From positions 1-64,000 of the forward strand of contig JBKPOZ010000009.1 of NCBI GenBank assembly GCA_046733355.1: DNA of 64,000 nt, given 5' to 3'. This DNA comes from VAZQ01 sp046733355. GTDB lineage: Bacteria; Pseudomonadota; Alphaproteobacteria; Rhizobiales; Xanthobacteraceae. Both the position numbers and the translations under genes were made by a program. Shown here piece by piece: positions 35,707 to 47,071 of the stretch (positions are counted from its first letter, which is position 1; each line of letters opens with the position of its first letter). A model generated the notes under the pieces. It was given only the letters and a program-made list of their open reading frames with translations, was not told where the DNA came from and searched no databases.

Positions 35707-35949
35707 CTATCGCATCAGCTGCACTTCGTAATTCTCGATCACGGTATTGGCGAGCAGCTTGTCTGCCGCAGCCTTCAGCATAAGTTGGGCCTGTTTGCGG
35801 TCGCTTGCGTCAAGCTCGACATCGAACACCTTGCCCTGCCGCACACTGGCGATCCCGGCAATACCGAGGGAGCTGAGCGCGTGCTCAATCGCCTTTCCCT
35901 GCGGGTCGAGGATGCCTGATTTCAGGGCGACGACGATCCGGGCTTTCAT
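35707..35949 (-). CDS. purS: Phosphoribosylformylglycinamidine synthase subunit PurS
   Basis: 80-aa structural subunit that bridges PurQ and PurL. Typical KARIVVALKSGILDPQGKAIEHAL start and KVFDVELD core. First gene of purS-purQ-purL; a GTAG-type repeat lies between it and purC. Confidence 0.96.
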   Translation of the reverse strand: MKARIVVALKSGILDPQGKAIEHALSSLGIAGIASVRQGKVFDVELDASDRKQAQLMLKAAADKLLANTVIENYEVQLMR

Positions 35950-35971
35950 TCGCTTGCCACGAAAAACAATC

Positions 35972-36038
35972 GTAGCCGGGATGAGCGAAGCGATATCCGG
36001 GTATTATCCCGCATGTCGCTGACGCTCATGCGGACTAC
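35972..36038. repeat. GTAG-type palindromic repeat, copy 3
   Basis: GTAGCCGGGATGAGCGAAGC at one end and GCGACGCTCATGCGGACTAC-like complement at the other, with CCGGGT/ATCCCG centre. It lies 6 bp after the purC stop codon, between purC and purS. Confidence 0.8.
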
Positions 36039-36044
36039 GCAAGC

Positions 36045-36812
36045 CTAACCCTTGACCAGCACGGGGCCGCTTGCGCGGGCGCGCTCGCCCTCGCTCATGA
36101 TGCCGAGGCGCGTGGCCACCTCGGTATAGGCTTCGAGGAGCCCGCCCAGATCGCGGCGGAAGCGGTCCTTGTCCAGCTTGTCGTTTGATTTCATGTCCCA
36201 CAGCCGGCATGAATCGGGCGAGATCTCATCGGCAACGACGATGCGCATGAGATCGTTCTCCCACAGTCGTCCCGTCTCCATCTTGAAATCGACCAGCCTG
36301 ATGCCCACGCCGAGAAAGAGTCCCGACAGAAAATCATTGACCCGGATGGCGAGCGCCATGACGTCGTCGATCTCCTGGGGGTTGGCCCAGCCGAACGCGG
36401 TGATGTGCTCCTCGGAAACCATCGGATCACCGAGCTTGTCGTTCTTATAGTAGAACTCGATGATCGAGCGCGGCAGCTGCGTGCCTTCCTCGATACCCAG
36501 TCGCTGCGACAAGGAACCTGCCGCGACGTTGCGCACCACCACTTCCAGCGGAATGATTTCCACCTGCCGGATCAGCTGCTCGCGCATATTCAGGCGTTTG
36601 ATGAAATGCGTGGGAACCCCGATGTCGTTGAGGTGCTGGAACACGTATTCGGAGATGCGATTGTTGAGAACGCCCTTCCCTTCGATGATCTCGTGCTTCT
36701 TTGCATTGAACGCAGTCGCATCGTCCTTGAAATGCTGAATCAGTGTTCCCGGCTCAGGCCCCTCGTAAAGGACCTTCGCCTTGCCTTCGTAGATGCGGCG
36801 ACGGCGGCTCAT
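36045..36812 (-). CDS. purC: Phosphoribosylaminoimidazole-succinocarboxamide synthase
   Basis: SAICAR synthetase, 255 aa. Family blocks RRRIYEGKAKVLYEG, QHFKDDATAFN, LEVVVRNVAAGSL, LVDFKMETGR and VVADEISPDSCRLWD are all present. ATG 36812 gives the family N-terminus; ATG 36842 would add MDINRPRYTP and has a GGAG at a wide spacing. Upstream of purS-purQ-purL and divergent from the DUF1476 gene. Confidence 0.96.
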   Translation of the reverse strand: MSRRRRIYEGKAKVLYEGPEPGTLIQHFKDDATAFNAKKHEIIEGKGVLNNRISEYVFQHLNDIGVPTHFIKRLNMREQLIRQVEIIPLEVVVRNVAAGSLSQRLGIEEGTQLPRSIIEFYYKNDKLGDPMVSEEHITAFGWANPQEIDDVMALAIRVNDFLSGLFLGVGIRLVDFKMETGRLWENDLMRIVVADEISPDSCRLWDMKSNDKLDKDRFRRDLGGLLEAYTEVATRLGIMSEGERARASGPVLVKG

Positions 36813-37078
36813 CGGTGTGTACCGTGGTCTGTTGATATCCATGTGGGGTGCCGTGGCTCCGGTGTGAATGTGTCGCCCGCGGCGGCAGAGGACGCGCCAG
36901 CGCAAAATGACGTGCCGATGCGACGCGTCCGAGACTCGGAAGCTAGCCGATCAAGCTGCGCAGCACAATCGCGTTTACCCGGCTGTTCCACGGGCCTGCG
37001 AACGGCGAATCACTGTGTCCATGCATTGCCTTGCCCAACCCGAGCGATTATGCAAGCGGCACGCATGATGAGGCCAGC

Positions 37079-37402
37079 ATGACCACCTTCGACAAGCGCG
37101 AAGAAGGATTCGAAAAGCAGTTCGCTCACGATGAGGAACTGAGGTTCAAGGCAACTGCCCGGCGCAACAGGCTGCTTGGCTTATGGGCGGCAGAGAAGCT
37201 CGGGCTCTCAGGCGCGGATGCGCAAAGCTATGCCAAGGACGTGGTGCTTGCGGACCTCGATGAGCCTGGCGGCAACGGCGTGTTCCGAAAGATCCGAAAC
37301 GATTTCGACGGCAAGGGCGTGCAGCAATCGGATCACCAGATTCGCCGGACCATGGACGAGTTGATGGCCCGGTGCGTCGCGGAAATAAAAGCGACCGGGT
37401 AG
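37079..37402 (+). CDS. F1Fo-ATPase zeta-subunit homologue (DUF1476)
   Basis: 107-aa protein of the alphaproteobacterial DUF1476 family, which includes the zeta subunit that inhibits ATP hydrolysis by F1 in Paracoccus and relatives. Typical features are TFDKREEGFEKQFAHDEELRFKA at the inhibitory N-terminus and ARRNRLLGLWAAEKLG. GAGG lies just before ATG 37079. It stands apart from any atp operon and is 4 nt from the HpaI-type aldolase gene. Confidence 0.9.
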   Translation: MTTFDKREEGFEKQFAHDEELRFKATARRNRLLGLWAAEKLGLSGADAQSYAKDVVLADLDEPGGNGVFRKIRNDFDGKGVQQSDHQIRRTMDELMARCVAEIKATG

Positions 37403-37405
37403 ACG

Positions 37406-38182
37406 ATGTCCAGCTCCGGCTTCAGCCTGGCCCGCCGATTGCGCAATGGCGAAACCGTCCATACCGGCTGGTGCGGCTTGCCTTATCCGATCGTTGCCGA
37501 AGTCGTCGCCCGCGAGGGATTTTCCGCGGTCACGCTCGACGCGCAACATGGATTGTGGGACATGGCCGCGATCCCTGTCGGGATTGCGCAGGTGCGCCTG
37601 GCGGGTGCGGCTGCGCTGGTGCGCATCCCCGTGGGCGACTACGCGACCGCCTGCCGCGCGCTCGACCTGGGCGCCGAAGGTATCGTTGCTCCGATGATCA
37701 ACACGCCGCAGGACGCGCGCGCCTATGTGTCTTTCGCGAAATTTCCTCCGCTCGGGGAGCGAAGCTGGGGACCGCACCGAGCGATGACCCTCGCCGGAAT
37801 GAGCGATCAGAACGCCTATCTGCGGGAAGCGAATGAGCTCACTGTCACCTTCGCAATGATCGAAACGCAAACCGCGCTCGACAATGTGGAGTCGATTGCA
37901 GCGACGCCGGGAATCGATGGACTCTTTCTCGGACCGTCCGACCTCTCCATTGCGCTGAGCAAAGGGGGCACGATCGATCCGCTTGGGGGTGACATCGAGC
38001 GCGCGATCGATCGCATCACCGCTGCGGCTCATAAGACCGGCAAGATCATGGGCGCCTATTGCCATAGCGGCGAGCGCGCCTCGGCCTTGACCAAGCGCGG
38101 CGTGCGCTTTCTCGCAGTCGGCAGCGATCTTGCATTCTTGCGCGCCGGCACAGCGGCGGCGCTGAAGGCGCTGAACGCCTAG
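37406..38182 (+). CDS. HpcH/HpaI-family aldolase
   Basis: 258-aa class II pyruvate aldolase of the HpaI type (cleaves 4-hydroxy-2-oxoacids to pyruvate and an aldehyde). Motifs: TLDAQHGLWD (catalytic His), GAEGIVAPMINTPQDAR (metal site), MIETQTALDNV (metal Glu) and LFLGPSDLSIALS. Begins 4 nt after the DUF1476 gene. It could serve the last step of a hydroxyphenylacetate pathway, but it is 21 kb from hpaBC, so a link is only suggestive. Confidence 0.9.
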   Translation: MSSSGFSLARRLRNGETVHTGWCGLPYPIVAEVVAREGFSAVTLDAQHGLWDMAAIPVGIAQVRLAGAAALVRIPVGDYATACRALDLGAEGIVAPMINTPQDARAYVSFAKFPPLGERSWGPHRAMTLAGMSDQNAYLREANELTVTFAMIETQTALDNVESIAATPGIDGLFLGPSDLSIALSKGGTIDPLGGDIERAIDRITAAAHKTGKIMGAYCHSGERASALTKRGVRFLAVGSDLAFLRAGTAAALKALNA

Positions 38183-38195
38183 CGGCGGCAGAAAA

Positions 38196-38573
38196 TTACT
38201 TCAGCGTGATCTGCAGGCTGGTCGAGCCCTGCACGTTGTAGCCTTCCGTGGCCTGGCCAGCCTGTCGGTGCAGATTGCTGGTGACAGTCTCGAGCCGGCA
38301 GTCCTTTGCCAGCACCTCGCGCAGCACATCGCATTCCTTGGCCGCCATTTCATAAACGAGTCGTTTGGCACGGTCGCGCAAGGCCACGGCTTCATCACCG
38401 TCCCCGGTCGGGCCGGGCAAGAAAAAATTGATCGAGGACTGGACGCGAACGAAGCCCTCCTGACGCGCGGACGGAGAACGCTCGATCACGATGCGCTGGC
38501 CTTCGGTTTGCCCTGAAGCAGGGCACATGAGCGCCCCGGCCGCCACAGCGGCGAGCACGGCCTTGCGAAACAT
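38196..38573 (-). CDS. Secreted protein, unknown function
   Basis: 125-aa protein with a signal peptide (FRKAVLAAVAAGALMCPASGQ). ATG 38573 has GGAGG 7 nt upstream. The mature part has an amphipathic AVALRDRAKRLVYEMAAKECDVL helix and a C-terminal strand pattern (GYNVQGSTSLQITLK), and two cysteines. It resembles conserved periplasmic proteins of Bradyrhizobium without known function. Converges on the aldolase gene. Confidence 0.7.
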   Translation of the reverse strand: MFRKAVLAAVAAGALMCPASGQTEGQRIVIERSPSARQEGFVRVQSSINFFLPGPTGDGDEAVALRDRAKRLVYEMAAKECDVLREVLAKDCRLETVTSNLHRQAGQATEGYNVQGSTSLQITLK

Positions 38574-38657
38574 CTGAGAACCTCCCGTACCAGCCGCTCT
38601 CGCATACATGCGGAAACAATCCGCTGAGCAGAACCACCGAAATTGAGCACGTGCGAT

Positions 38658-39866
38658 TCACGTTTTTGAAACAGATGCGGCAAGCTTTCGGGCCAGCTCA
38701 TCCTTTATGGTAACGAGGTCAGTCTCGACCTTATGCGCGTTGAGTTCCGTCACGCTATAGCCGCGCTGTTCGAGCCAGTCATGCGTGGCTGCGCGGGCTT
38801 TTGCTGCCACTTCACTTTCCTCTGCAGGTACAATCGTAATAACCGCACGCAATGGGAAGGAAACGAAGTCGACCACGTGCGGGCCGATCGGGATCTGGCG
38901 CTTGAAACCTTTCTCCGCAAAGCGGGTATCTTGCGTGAGCGCATCCCAGAGCAGCCGCTCGGCATCAGTGGGATTGCGCCGCAACAGCCGCGCCAAGCCC
39001 CGCGTCGGACCCGTAGACGTTCCGGGCTGACCATATTCCGCCAGCAGCGCACGCAGCGTGGTCGCCTGCCCGCCGTCGAGAACACCGCCGCGCGCGGGAC
39101 CTTTGCGGCCTTGCGTCAATGCCGTCACGATACCGTGCAGCGTCTGAATGTCCTGGCGGCTGGGCTGCATGCGCGCGAAGATATTGCGCAGATTGACCAG
39201 CATGGTCGCGCGCTTGTGCAGCGGGCGAAAATACTCGATGGCATCGAGCTCGCGCTCGAGCGTATCGAAAAAGGCCTGGATCTGCTCCTTGCCGGCAGGT
39301 TCCGACTTCTGCGGCATGGAAAAGGGAAGCGCGCCCCTGGAAACGAGCTTGAACCATTCGTAGGCGATGAGCGCCACGGCCTGCGCCAGGTTGAGGGACG
39401 CGAAAGCGGGGTTGACCGGGAAAGTTACGATGCGATCGGCGAGCGCAATCTCGTCGTTCTCCAGGCCGTAGCGCTCGCGGCCGAACACGACAGCAACATT
39501 CTCGTTCGCACTCACGTGTGGCGATAGCAAAGCGGCGGCCTCCTCGGGCCCGATCACGGGCTTTGCCTGATCGTGTGCCCGCGCGGTGGTCGCCAGCACG
39601 AATGTGCAATCGGCGATCGCCGCTTGCAGCGAATCGTAGAGCGCCACTTCATCGAGGATACGATCCGCACCGGAGGCGGACCGGCGCGCGTGGATATTGG
39701 GCCAGCCGTCGCGTGGCTTCACGAGGCGTAGACGGGAGAGCGCGAAGTTCGCCATGACGCGCGCTGCCGCACCGATATTTTCCCCGAGCTGCGGCTCAAC
39801 GAGAATAATGATCGGTCCTGCCGCCTGCGGCCAAATCTTGGTCTTGTCCGTGCCTGCTCCCGGCAT
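38658..39866 (-). CDS. trmJ: TrmJ-type tRNA/rRNA methyltransferase fused to a degenerate DUF559 domain
   Basis: 402 aa. Residues ~15-255 are a SpoU/TrmJ methyltransferase (2'-O-methylation of tRNA position 32): VEPQLGENIGAAARVMANFAL, VFGRERYGLENDEI and FPVNPAFASLNLAQAVAL. A ~30-residue linker leads to a C-terminal domain (residues ~285-390) that matches DUF559 (Vsr-like endonuclease fold): RNPTDAERLLWDAL, FKRQIPIGPHVVDF. The usual VVEVDGGQH catalytic stretch is replaced by VITIVPAEE, so nuclease activity is unlikely; it may bind RNA or DNA. Divergent from icd. Confidence 0.88.
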   Translation of the reverse strand: MPGAGTDKTKIWPQAAGPIIILVEPQLGENIGAAARVMANFALSRLRLVKPRDGWPNIHARRSASGADRILDEVALYDSLQAAIADCTFVLATTARAHDQAKPVIGPEEAAALLSPHVSANENVAVVFGRERYGLENDEIALADRIVTFPVNPAFASLNLAQAVALIAYEWFKLVSRGALPFSMPQKSEPAGKEQIQAFFDTLERELDAIEYFRPLHKRATMLVNLRNIFARMQPSRQDIQTLHGIVTALTQGRKGPARGGVLDGGQATTLRALLAEYGQPGTSTGPTRGLARLLRRNPTDAERLLWDALTQDTRFAEKGFKRQIPIGPHVVDFVSFPLRAVITIVPAEESEVAAKARAATHDWLEQRGYSVTELNAHKVETDLVTIKDELARKLAASVSKT

Positions 39867-40046
39867 GCCGCTCTAACGTCCTCTAGCCCGCATGGAGCAC
39901 AGCGGTATCGGAGAAAGCGCTCTCCGGATTCCGCTCTGCTCAATCCTGACTACATGGCGTGCTGCTTGCGAGTGCGTGGCTCTCGCGTCATAAGGCGCCG
40001 CTGCCACCCTCATTGTTTATTCCGTTTCCAATTGCAAAGGTCTGCA

Positions 40047-41258
40047 ATGTCGAAGATCAAGGTGAACAATCCGGTCGTCGAGCTCGACGGCGATGAGATG
40101 ACCCGCATCATCTGGCGGCTCATCAAGGAGAAGCTCATTCATCCCTATCTCGACGTCGAGCTCCTCTATTTCGATCTGGGCATGCAGAAACGCGACGAGA
40201 CGCGCGATCAGATCACGGTCGAGGCCGCCGAGGCGATCAAGAGCGTCGGCGTCGGCGTCAAATGCGCGACTATCACGCCGGATGAAGCGCGCGTGAAGGA
40301 ATTCAATCTGCACGAGATGTACCGCTCTCCAAACGGCACCATCCGCAACATTCTCGGCGGGGTGATCTTTCGCGAGCCCATCATCTGCAAGAACGTGCCG
40401 CGCCTGGTGCCCGGCTGGACCAAGCCGATCATTATCGGCCGCCACGCCTATGGCGACCAATACCGTGCCACTGATTTCAAGGTGCCGGGCAAGGGAAAGC
40501 TGATGCTCTCTTTCGTTGGGGAGGATGGAAAGCGCATCGAGCGCGAGGTGTTCCAGTTTCCGGGCAGCGGCGTCACCATGGCGATGTACAACCTTGACGA
40601 TTCGATCCGCGACTTCGCGCGCGCCTCCCTTAACTACGGCCTGATGCGCGGTTATCCGGTGTATCTATCCACCAAAAACACGATCGTGAAGGTCTACGAC
40701 GGCCGCTTCAAGGATATCTTCCAGGAAATCTACGACAAGGAGTTCAAGAGCGAATTCCAGAAGAAGCAAATCTTCTACGAGCACCGGCTGATCGACGACA
40801 TGGTTGCGGCGGCGCTGAAATGGTCTGGCGGGTATGTGTGGGCCTGCAAGAATTACGATGGCGACGTGCAATCCGACACGGTAGCGCAAGGCTATGGTTC
40901 GCTCGGGCTGATGACCTCGGTGCTGATGACGCCGGACGGCAAGGTGGTTGAGGCGGAAGCGGCGCACGGCACGGTGACGCGACACTACCGCCAACACCAG
41001 AAGGGCGAGGACACGTCCACCAACTCGATCGCCTCGATCTTTGCCTGGACGCGCGGGCTTGCACACCGCGCCAAACTCGACGGGAATGCCCAGCTCGCCA
41101 AGTTTGCAGACACGCTCGAGAGGGTCACGGTGGGCACCGTCGAAGCGGGGGACATGACCAAGGATCTCGCGTTGCTCACAGGGCCAGACCAGAAATGGCT
41201 CTCCACGACCGGCTTTCTCGACAAGGTTGACCAGAATCTGCAAAAGGCAATGCAGTAG
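40047..41258 (+). CDS. icd: NADP-dependent isocitrate dehydrogenase (eukaryotic type)
   Basis: 403-aa homodimeric IDH, TCA-cycle conversion of isocitrate to 2-oxoglutarate. KVNNPVVELDGDEMTRIIW, MYRSPNGTIRNILGG (substrate site) and AAHGTVTRHYR (NADP site) are present; the sequence is of the eukaryotic/alphaproteobacterial subtype. AAAGG lies 6 nt before ATG 40047. Divergent from trmJ with a 180-bp intergenic region that must hold its promoter. Confidence 0.97.
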   Translation: MSKIKVNNPVVELDGDEMTRIIWRLIKEKLIHPYLDVELLYFDLGMQKRDETRDQITVEAAEAIKSVGVGVKCATITPDEARVKEFNLHEMYRSPNGTIRNILGGVIFREPIICKNVPRLVPGWTKPIIIGRHAYGDQYRATDFKVPGKGKLMLSFVGEDGKRIEREVFQFPGSGVTMAMYNLDDSIRDFARASLNYGLMRGYPVYLSTKNTIVKVYDGRFKDIFQEIYDKEFKSEFQKKQIFYEHRLIDDMVAAALKWSGGYVWACKNYDGDVQSDTVAQGYGSLGLMTSVLMTPDGKVVEAEAAHGTVTRHYRQHQKGEDTSTNSIASIFAWTRGLAHRAKLDGNAQLAKFADTLERVTVGTVEAGDMTKDLALLTGPDQKWLSTTGFLDKVDQNLQKAMQ

Positions 41259-41275
41259 TCGGAAGGGAAACTGCC

Positions 41276-41794
41276 ATGACGTCGCATTGGTCTTGTTACC
41301 GTCTGAAATGCGAATTCATGCTGACACTCATCGCCGCCGTTGCACTTGGCGGTGCTGCACGCGCGCAGGTGCCGGAGGCAATCGCAGCCCCAGGAGAGAG
41401 CGCCGTTGTCACGGTGCATGCGGAAGGAGCCCAGGTCTACGAGTGCAAAGCAGGTGGCGACGGCAAGCTCGCCTGGGCTTTCCGCGAGCCGATTGCCACG
41501 TTGTTGCTCGACGGCAAGTCAGTAGGACGGCACTATGCCGGCCCGACCTGGGAATATACGGACGGCAGCGCCGTGACGGCAAAAGTGTCCGCCAATGCTC
41601 CTGCCGCGAACGCAACCGATATTCCGTGGCTGAAACTCACGGCGACCGAGCACCGCGGCAGCGGAATGCTCTCCGGCGTGAGCACGATACAGCGAATCAA
41701 CACTAAGGGCGGCGTGTCGCCGGGAAGTTGCAGCGGCGCCGGAACCTTCCAGAGCGTTCCCTATTCGGCGGATTATGTGTTTCTGAAAAAGTGA
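41276..41794 (+). CDS. DUF3455 domain exported protein
   Basis: 172-aa protein with signal peptide (LIAAVALGGAARA) and a DUF3455 domain: GAQVYECKAGGDGKLAWAFREP, GRHYAGPTWEYTDGSAV, DIPWLKL and GGVSPGSCSGAGTFQSVPYSADYVF. The DUF3455 family is exported; function unknown. A second start at 41318 would give a shorter signal peptide. 17 nt after icd. Confidence 0.85.
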   Translation: MTSHWSCYRLKCEFMLTLIAAVALGGAARAQVPEAIAAPGESAVVTVHAEGAQVYECKAGGDGKLAWAFREPIATLLLDGKSVGRHYAGPTWEYTDGSAVTAKVSANAPAANATDIPWLKLTATEHRGSGMLSGVSTIQRINTKGGVSPGSCSGAGTFQSVPYSADYVFLKK

Positions 41795-41799
41795 TTCCG

Positions 41800-42786
41800 A
41801 TGCGGAGGCGGTTTGCAGTGAACTGCTGCGGCCTCATTGCCATCGCGCTGTTGGCATGGGTGGGAGGCGCGCGCGCAGAGACGTTCCCGTCGCATCCGAT
41901 CACGCTCATCGTGCCGTTCGGCGCCGGCGGCCCGACCGACACCATGGCGCGGACCCTCACCGAACCGATGCGCCGCTCACTCGGCCAGCCGGTCATCATC
42001 GAGAACGTGACCGGCGCCTCCGGCACGCTTGGCGTGATGCGCGCGGTCCGGGCGGCCCCTGACGGCTACACCGTAATCGTGGGGAACTGGCCGACGCACG
42101 TCATCAATGGCGCCATCTACCAGCTGCCCTATGATCTCTTGAAGGACTTCGAGCCAGTGGCGCGGCTGTCGAGTAATCCCTACGTCATCGTCGGGCGCAA
42201 GAACCTGCCGGCCCAAGACCTCCGCCAGCTGATTGCCTGGCTCAAGGGCAACCCGAACGCGACCTAGGGCACCGCCGGTCCGGGCACCGGGCAGCACATC
42301 AGCGGCGTGTATTTTCAGAAGGTCACCGGCACCAAGTTCCAATTTGTGCCGTATCGCGCGGGCTCAGTCGACGTGCTTCGCGATCTGATCGCCGGCCACA
42401 TCGATCTCTCCTTCGACCAGGCGATCACCGCTTTGCCGCATGTGCGCAGCGGGGCAATCAAGGCGTATGCGGTCACTTCGCCCACCCGGGTCGCCTCTGC
42501 ACCGGACATTCCAACTGTGGACGAGGCCGGCGCGCCGGGCGTGTATATCTCGACCTGGAATGGATTATGGGTGCCAGCCGGCACCCCCGCGGATGTAATT
42601 CACAAATTGACGTCGGCCGCGATGGACGCGCTAGCCGATCAAACAGTCCGCCAGCGACTGTTCGAGCTGGGCCAGGAGGTCCCTCCACCGGAGCAGCAGA
42701 CCGCGGCGGCGCTCGGCGCGTTTCACAAGGCGGAGATCGAGAAATGGTGGCCCTTGATCAAGGCCGCCAATATCAACCTCGAGTAA
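41800..42786 (+). pseudogene. TctC/Bug-family binding protein interrupted by an in-frame TAG
   Basis: Encodes a tripartite tricarboxylate transporter-type periplasmic binding protein: signal peptide (CGLIAIALLAWVGGARA), ITLIVPFGAGGPTDTMAR, PDGYTVIVGNWPTHV. A TAG at 42265-42267 stops it after NPNAT; the same frame goes on with GTAGPGTGQHISGVYF to a normal end at 42786. Homologues usually have an aromatic residue before GTAG, so TAT/TAC to TAG is the simple explanation. No TctA/TctB genes are near. It is followed 8 nt later by the amidohydrolase. Confidence 0.85.
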
Positions 42787-42793
42787 CGCGCAC

Positions 42794-44020
42794 ATGCAGT
42801 TCATCCTGCGCAATGCGCGGCTTTCCGATCGCGTTGCGGACGGCACTTTCGACATCGCGACAGATGACGGGCGCATCGTCGCCATAGAGCGCACGCTTTC
42901 CGCCGAAGGCGAAACGTATGACGCGCGGGGATGCCTCGTCTGTCCCGGCCTGATCGAGACGCACATTCATCTCGACAAGTCGCGCATCATTGACCGCTGC
43001 GCGCCGGCCGAACGGCACGCGCTCAGCCCGGTCAAGGCCATCGCACCACTAAAGAAAAGCATGTCGGTCGAGGACGTGCGCAAGCGCGCGGAACGCACGC
43101 TCACCGAGTGCATCCTGCACGGGACCACGCGCATGCGCACGCAGGTTGAAGTGGATCCCGGCATTGGCATGCGCGGGTTTGAAGCAGTGGCCTCGCTGAT
43201 CGCCGACTTTGCCTGGGCGATCGACATCGAGATCTGCGCGTTTCCGCAGGAAGGACTGACGAACTATCCGGGCACGGAGGAGCTGCTGGTCGAAGCGCTC
43301 AGGCGCGGCGCCAAGGTGTTGGGGGGCGCGCCGCGCTACGACAGCGATCCGGAAAAACAGATCGAGCGCATTTTCGCGCTCGCCCGCGAATTCGACGTCG
43401 ACATCGACATGCATCTCGATGTCGGTCCCACAGTCGAGCCGATGTACATTCATCGCGTGCGCGAGCTCACGGAGCGCCACAAGCGCGGCGGGCGCGTCGT
43501 CGTAGGGCACATGGCCAAGCTCTCGCTGCTGCCGCCCAACGAGGTCACCGCGCTTGCCCGGCACCTCGCGGACAGCGGCATTGCCGTGACCGTGCTGCCG
43601 GCAACCGACCTGTTCCTGATGGGGCGTGATCAGGATCACAATGTGCGGCGCGGCGTCGCGGATGCGAATCTCTTGCTCGCCCAGGACGTGAATTGCTCGC
43701 TCTCCTCGAACAACATCCTCAATCCGGCCACCCCGTACGGCGACTGCTCGTTGCTGCGCATGGCCAACCTCTACGCCAACGTGCTGCAGCTCGATCAGCC
43801 GAGCGAGCTGCGCGCCTGCTTCGAGATGTTGACCGAGCGCTCGGCGCGGCTCCTCAACCTGAATGACTACGGCTTTGCGATCGGGCGTCCTGCGGACTTC
43901 GTGGTCATCAACGCGCAATCGCCCGAACAGGCCGTGGCAGAGATCGCTCAGCCGCTCGCCACGTTCAAGCGAGGGAGGCAGACGAGCGTGTGGCCGGCCC
44001 CGAAGCTGCTGCGGCTGTAG
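42794..44020 (+). CDS. Amidohydrolase, cytosine deaminase / isopropylammelide hydrolase-like
   Basis: 408-aa metal-dependent hydrolase. Metal site THIHLDK, central HLDVG, GHM and the segment SSNNILNPATPYGDCSLLRMANL. Where CodA has an Asp (SSDN-like) this subfamily has Asn, so the metal set differs from cytosine deaminase and the substrate is uncertain. It sits 8 nt after the broken TctC gene; together they look like an uptake-and-hydrolysis pair, now with a damaged importer part. Confidence 0.87.
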   Translation: MQFILRNARLSDRVADGTFDIATDDGRIVAIERTLSAEGETYDARGCLVCPGLIETHIHLDKSRIIDRCAPAERHALSPVKAIAPLKKSMSVEDVRKRAERTLTECILHGTTRMRTQVEVDPGIGMRGFEAVASLIADFAWAIDIEICAFPQEGLTNYPGTEELLVEALRRGAKVLGGAPRYDSDPEKQIERIFALAREFDVDIDMHLDVGPTVEPMYIHRVRELTERHKRGGRVVVGHMAKLSLLPPNEVTALARHLADSGIAVTVLPATDLFLMGRDQDHNVRRGVADANLLLAQDVNCSLSSNNILNPATPYGDCSLLRMANLYANVLQLDQPSELRACFEMLTERSARLLNLNDYGFAIGRPADFVVINAQSPEQAVAEIAQPLATFKRGRQTSVWPAPKLLRL

Positions 44021-44064
44021 CCCGAGATCGGATCAGGAAAGTTCACGCACACATCATGCAGCCT

Positions 44065-44093
44065 GTAGCGGCGGGTTTGAAACCCGCCCCTAC
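44065..44093. repeat. GTAG-GGGCGGGTTTGAAACCCGCCCC-CTAC type repeat
   Basis: GCGGGTTTGAAACCCGC with flanking GTAG...CTAC lies between the amidohydrolase and alaS genes (convergent). Related hairpins occur at 59845 and 59954. It is a short dispersed palindrome that could end both transcripts. Confidence 0.75.
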
Positions 44094-44147
44094 ACCCATC
44101 ATGATCTTTCAGCCACCTGGTGAACGTCCTCAATCAGGATAACGGAT

Positions 44148-46805
<2,658 letters not shown>

Positions 46806-46806
46806 G

Positions 46807-46946
46807 GTCGGATGACAGAGGACGGATAACGGAGGATGGATATCGAAACTCGGAACAGAAACATCGGATCACACATGAGAGGATACAATACTGTGCCAGA
46901 ATCCTCTCTCATTCAGTCGTCTGTCCTCTGTCCTCCGTGCTCCGGA
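46807..46946. repeat. GACAGAGGAC-type inverted repeat upstream of alaS
   Basis: GACAGAGGACGG (46812 region) is matched by CTGTCCTCTGTCCTCCG at 46922-46939 in opposite sense, with an inner imperfect hairpin ATGAGAGGAT / ATCCTCTCTCAT (46875-46912). A similar CTGTCCTGCGTCCTCTGTC string lies at 57717-57740. It fills the alaS leader region. Confidence 0.6.
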
Positions 46947-47071
46947 TATGTGGTGCTTTTACCGGCTGTGTTACAGAGTGTCCAGAAAAGCGCCTGCTTA
47001 CCGCTGTTGCATGCCTGCGTTATAAAAGCTGCGCCAGTTTCTCCCGCGCAGCATCCCCGCTCAGCCAAAGC

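Noticed and set aside
42307..42786. Second half of the TctC-type gene as an independent gene
   Set aside because: It continues in the same frame after the TAG and lacks a signal peptide; it is the remainder of one gene.
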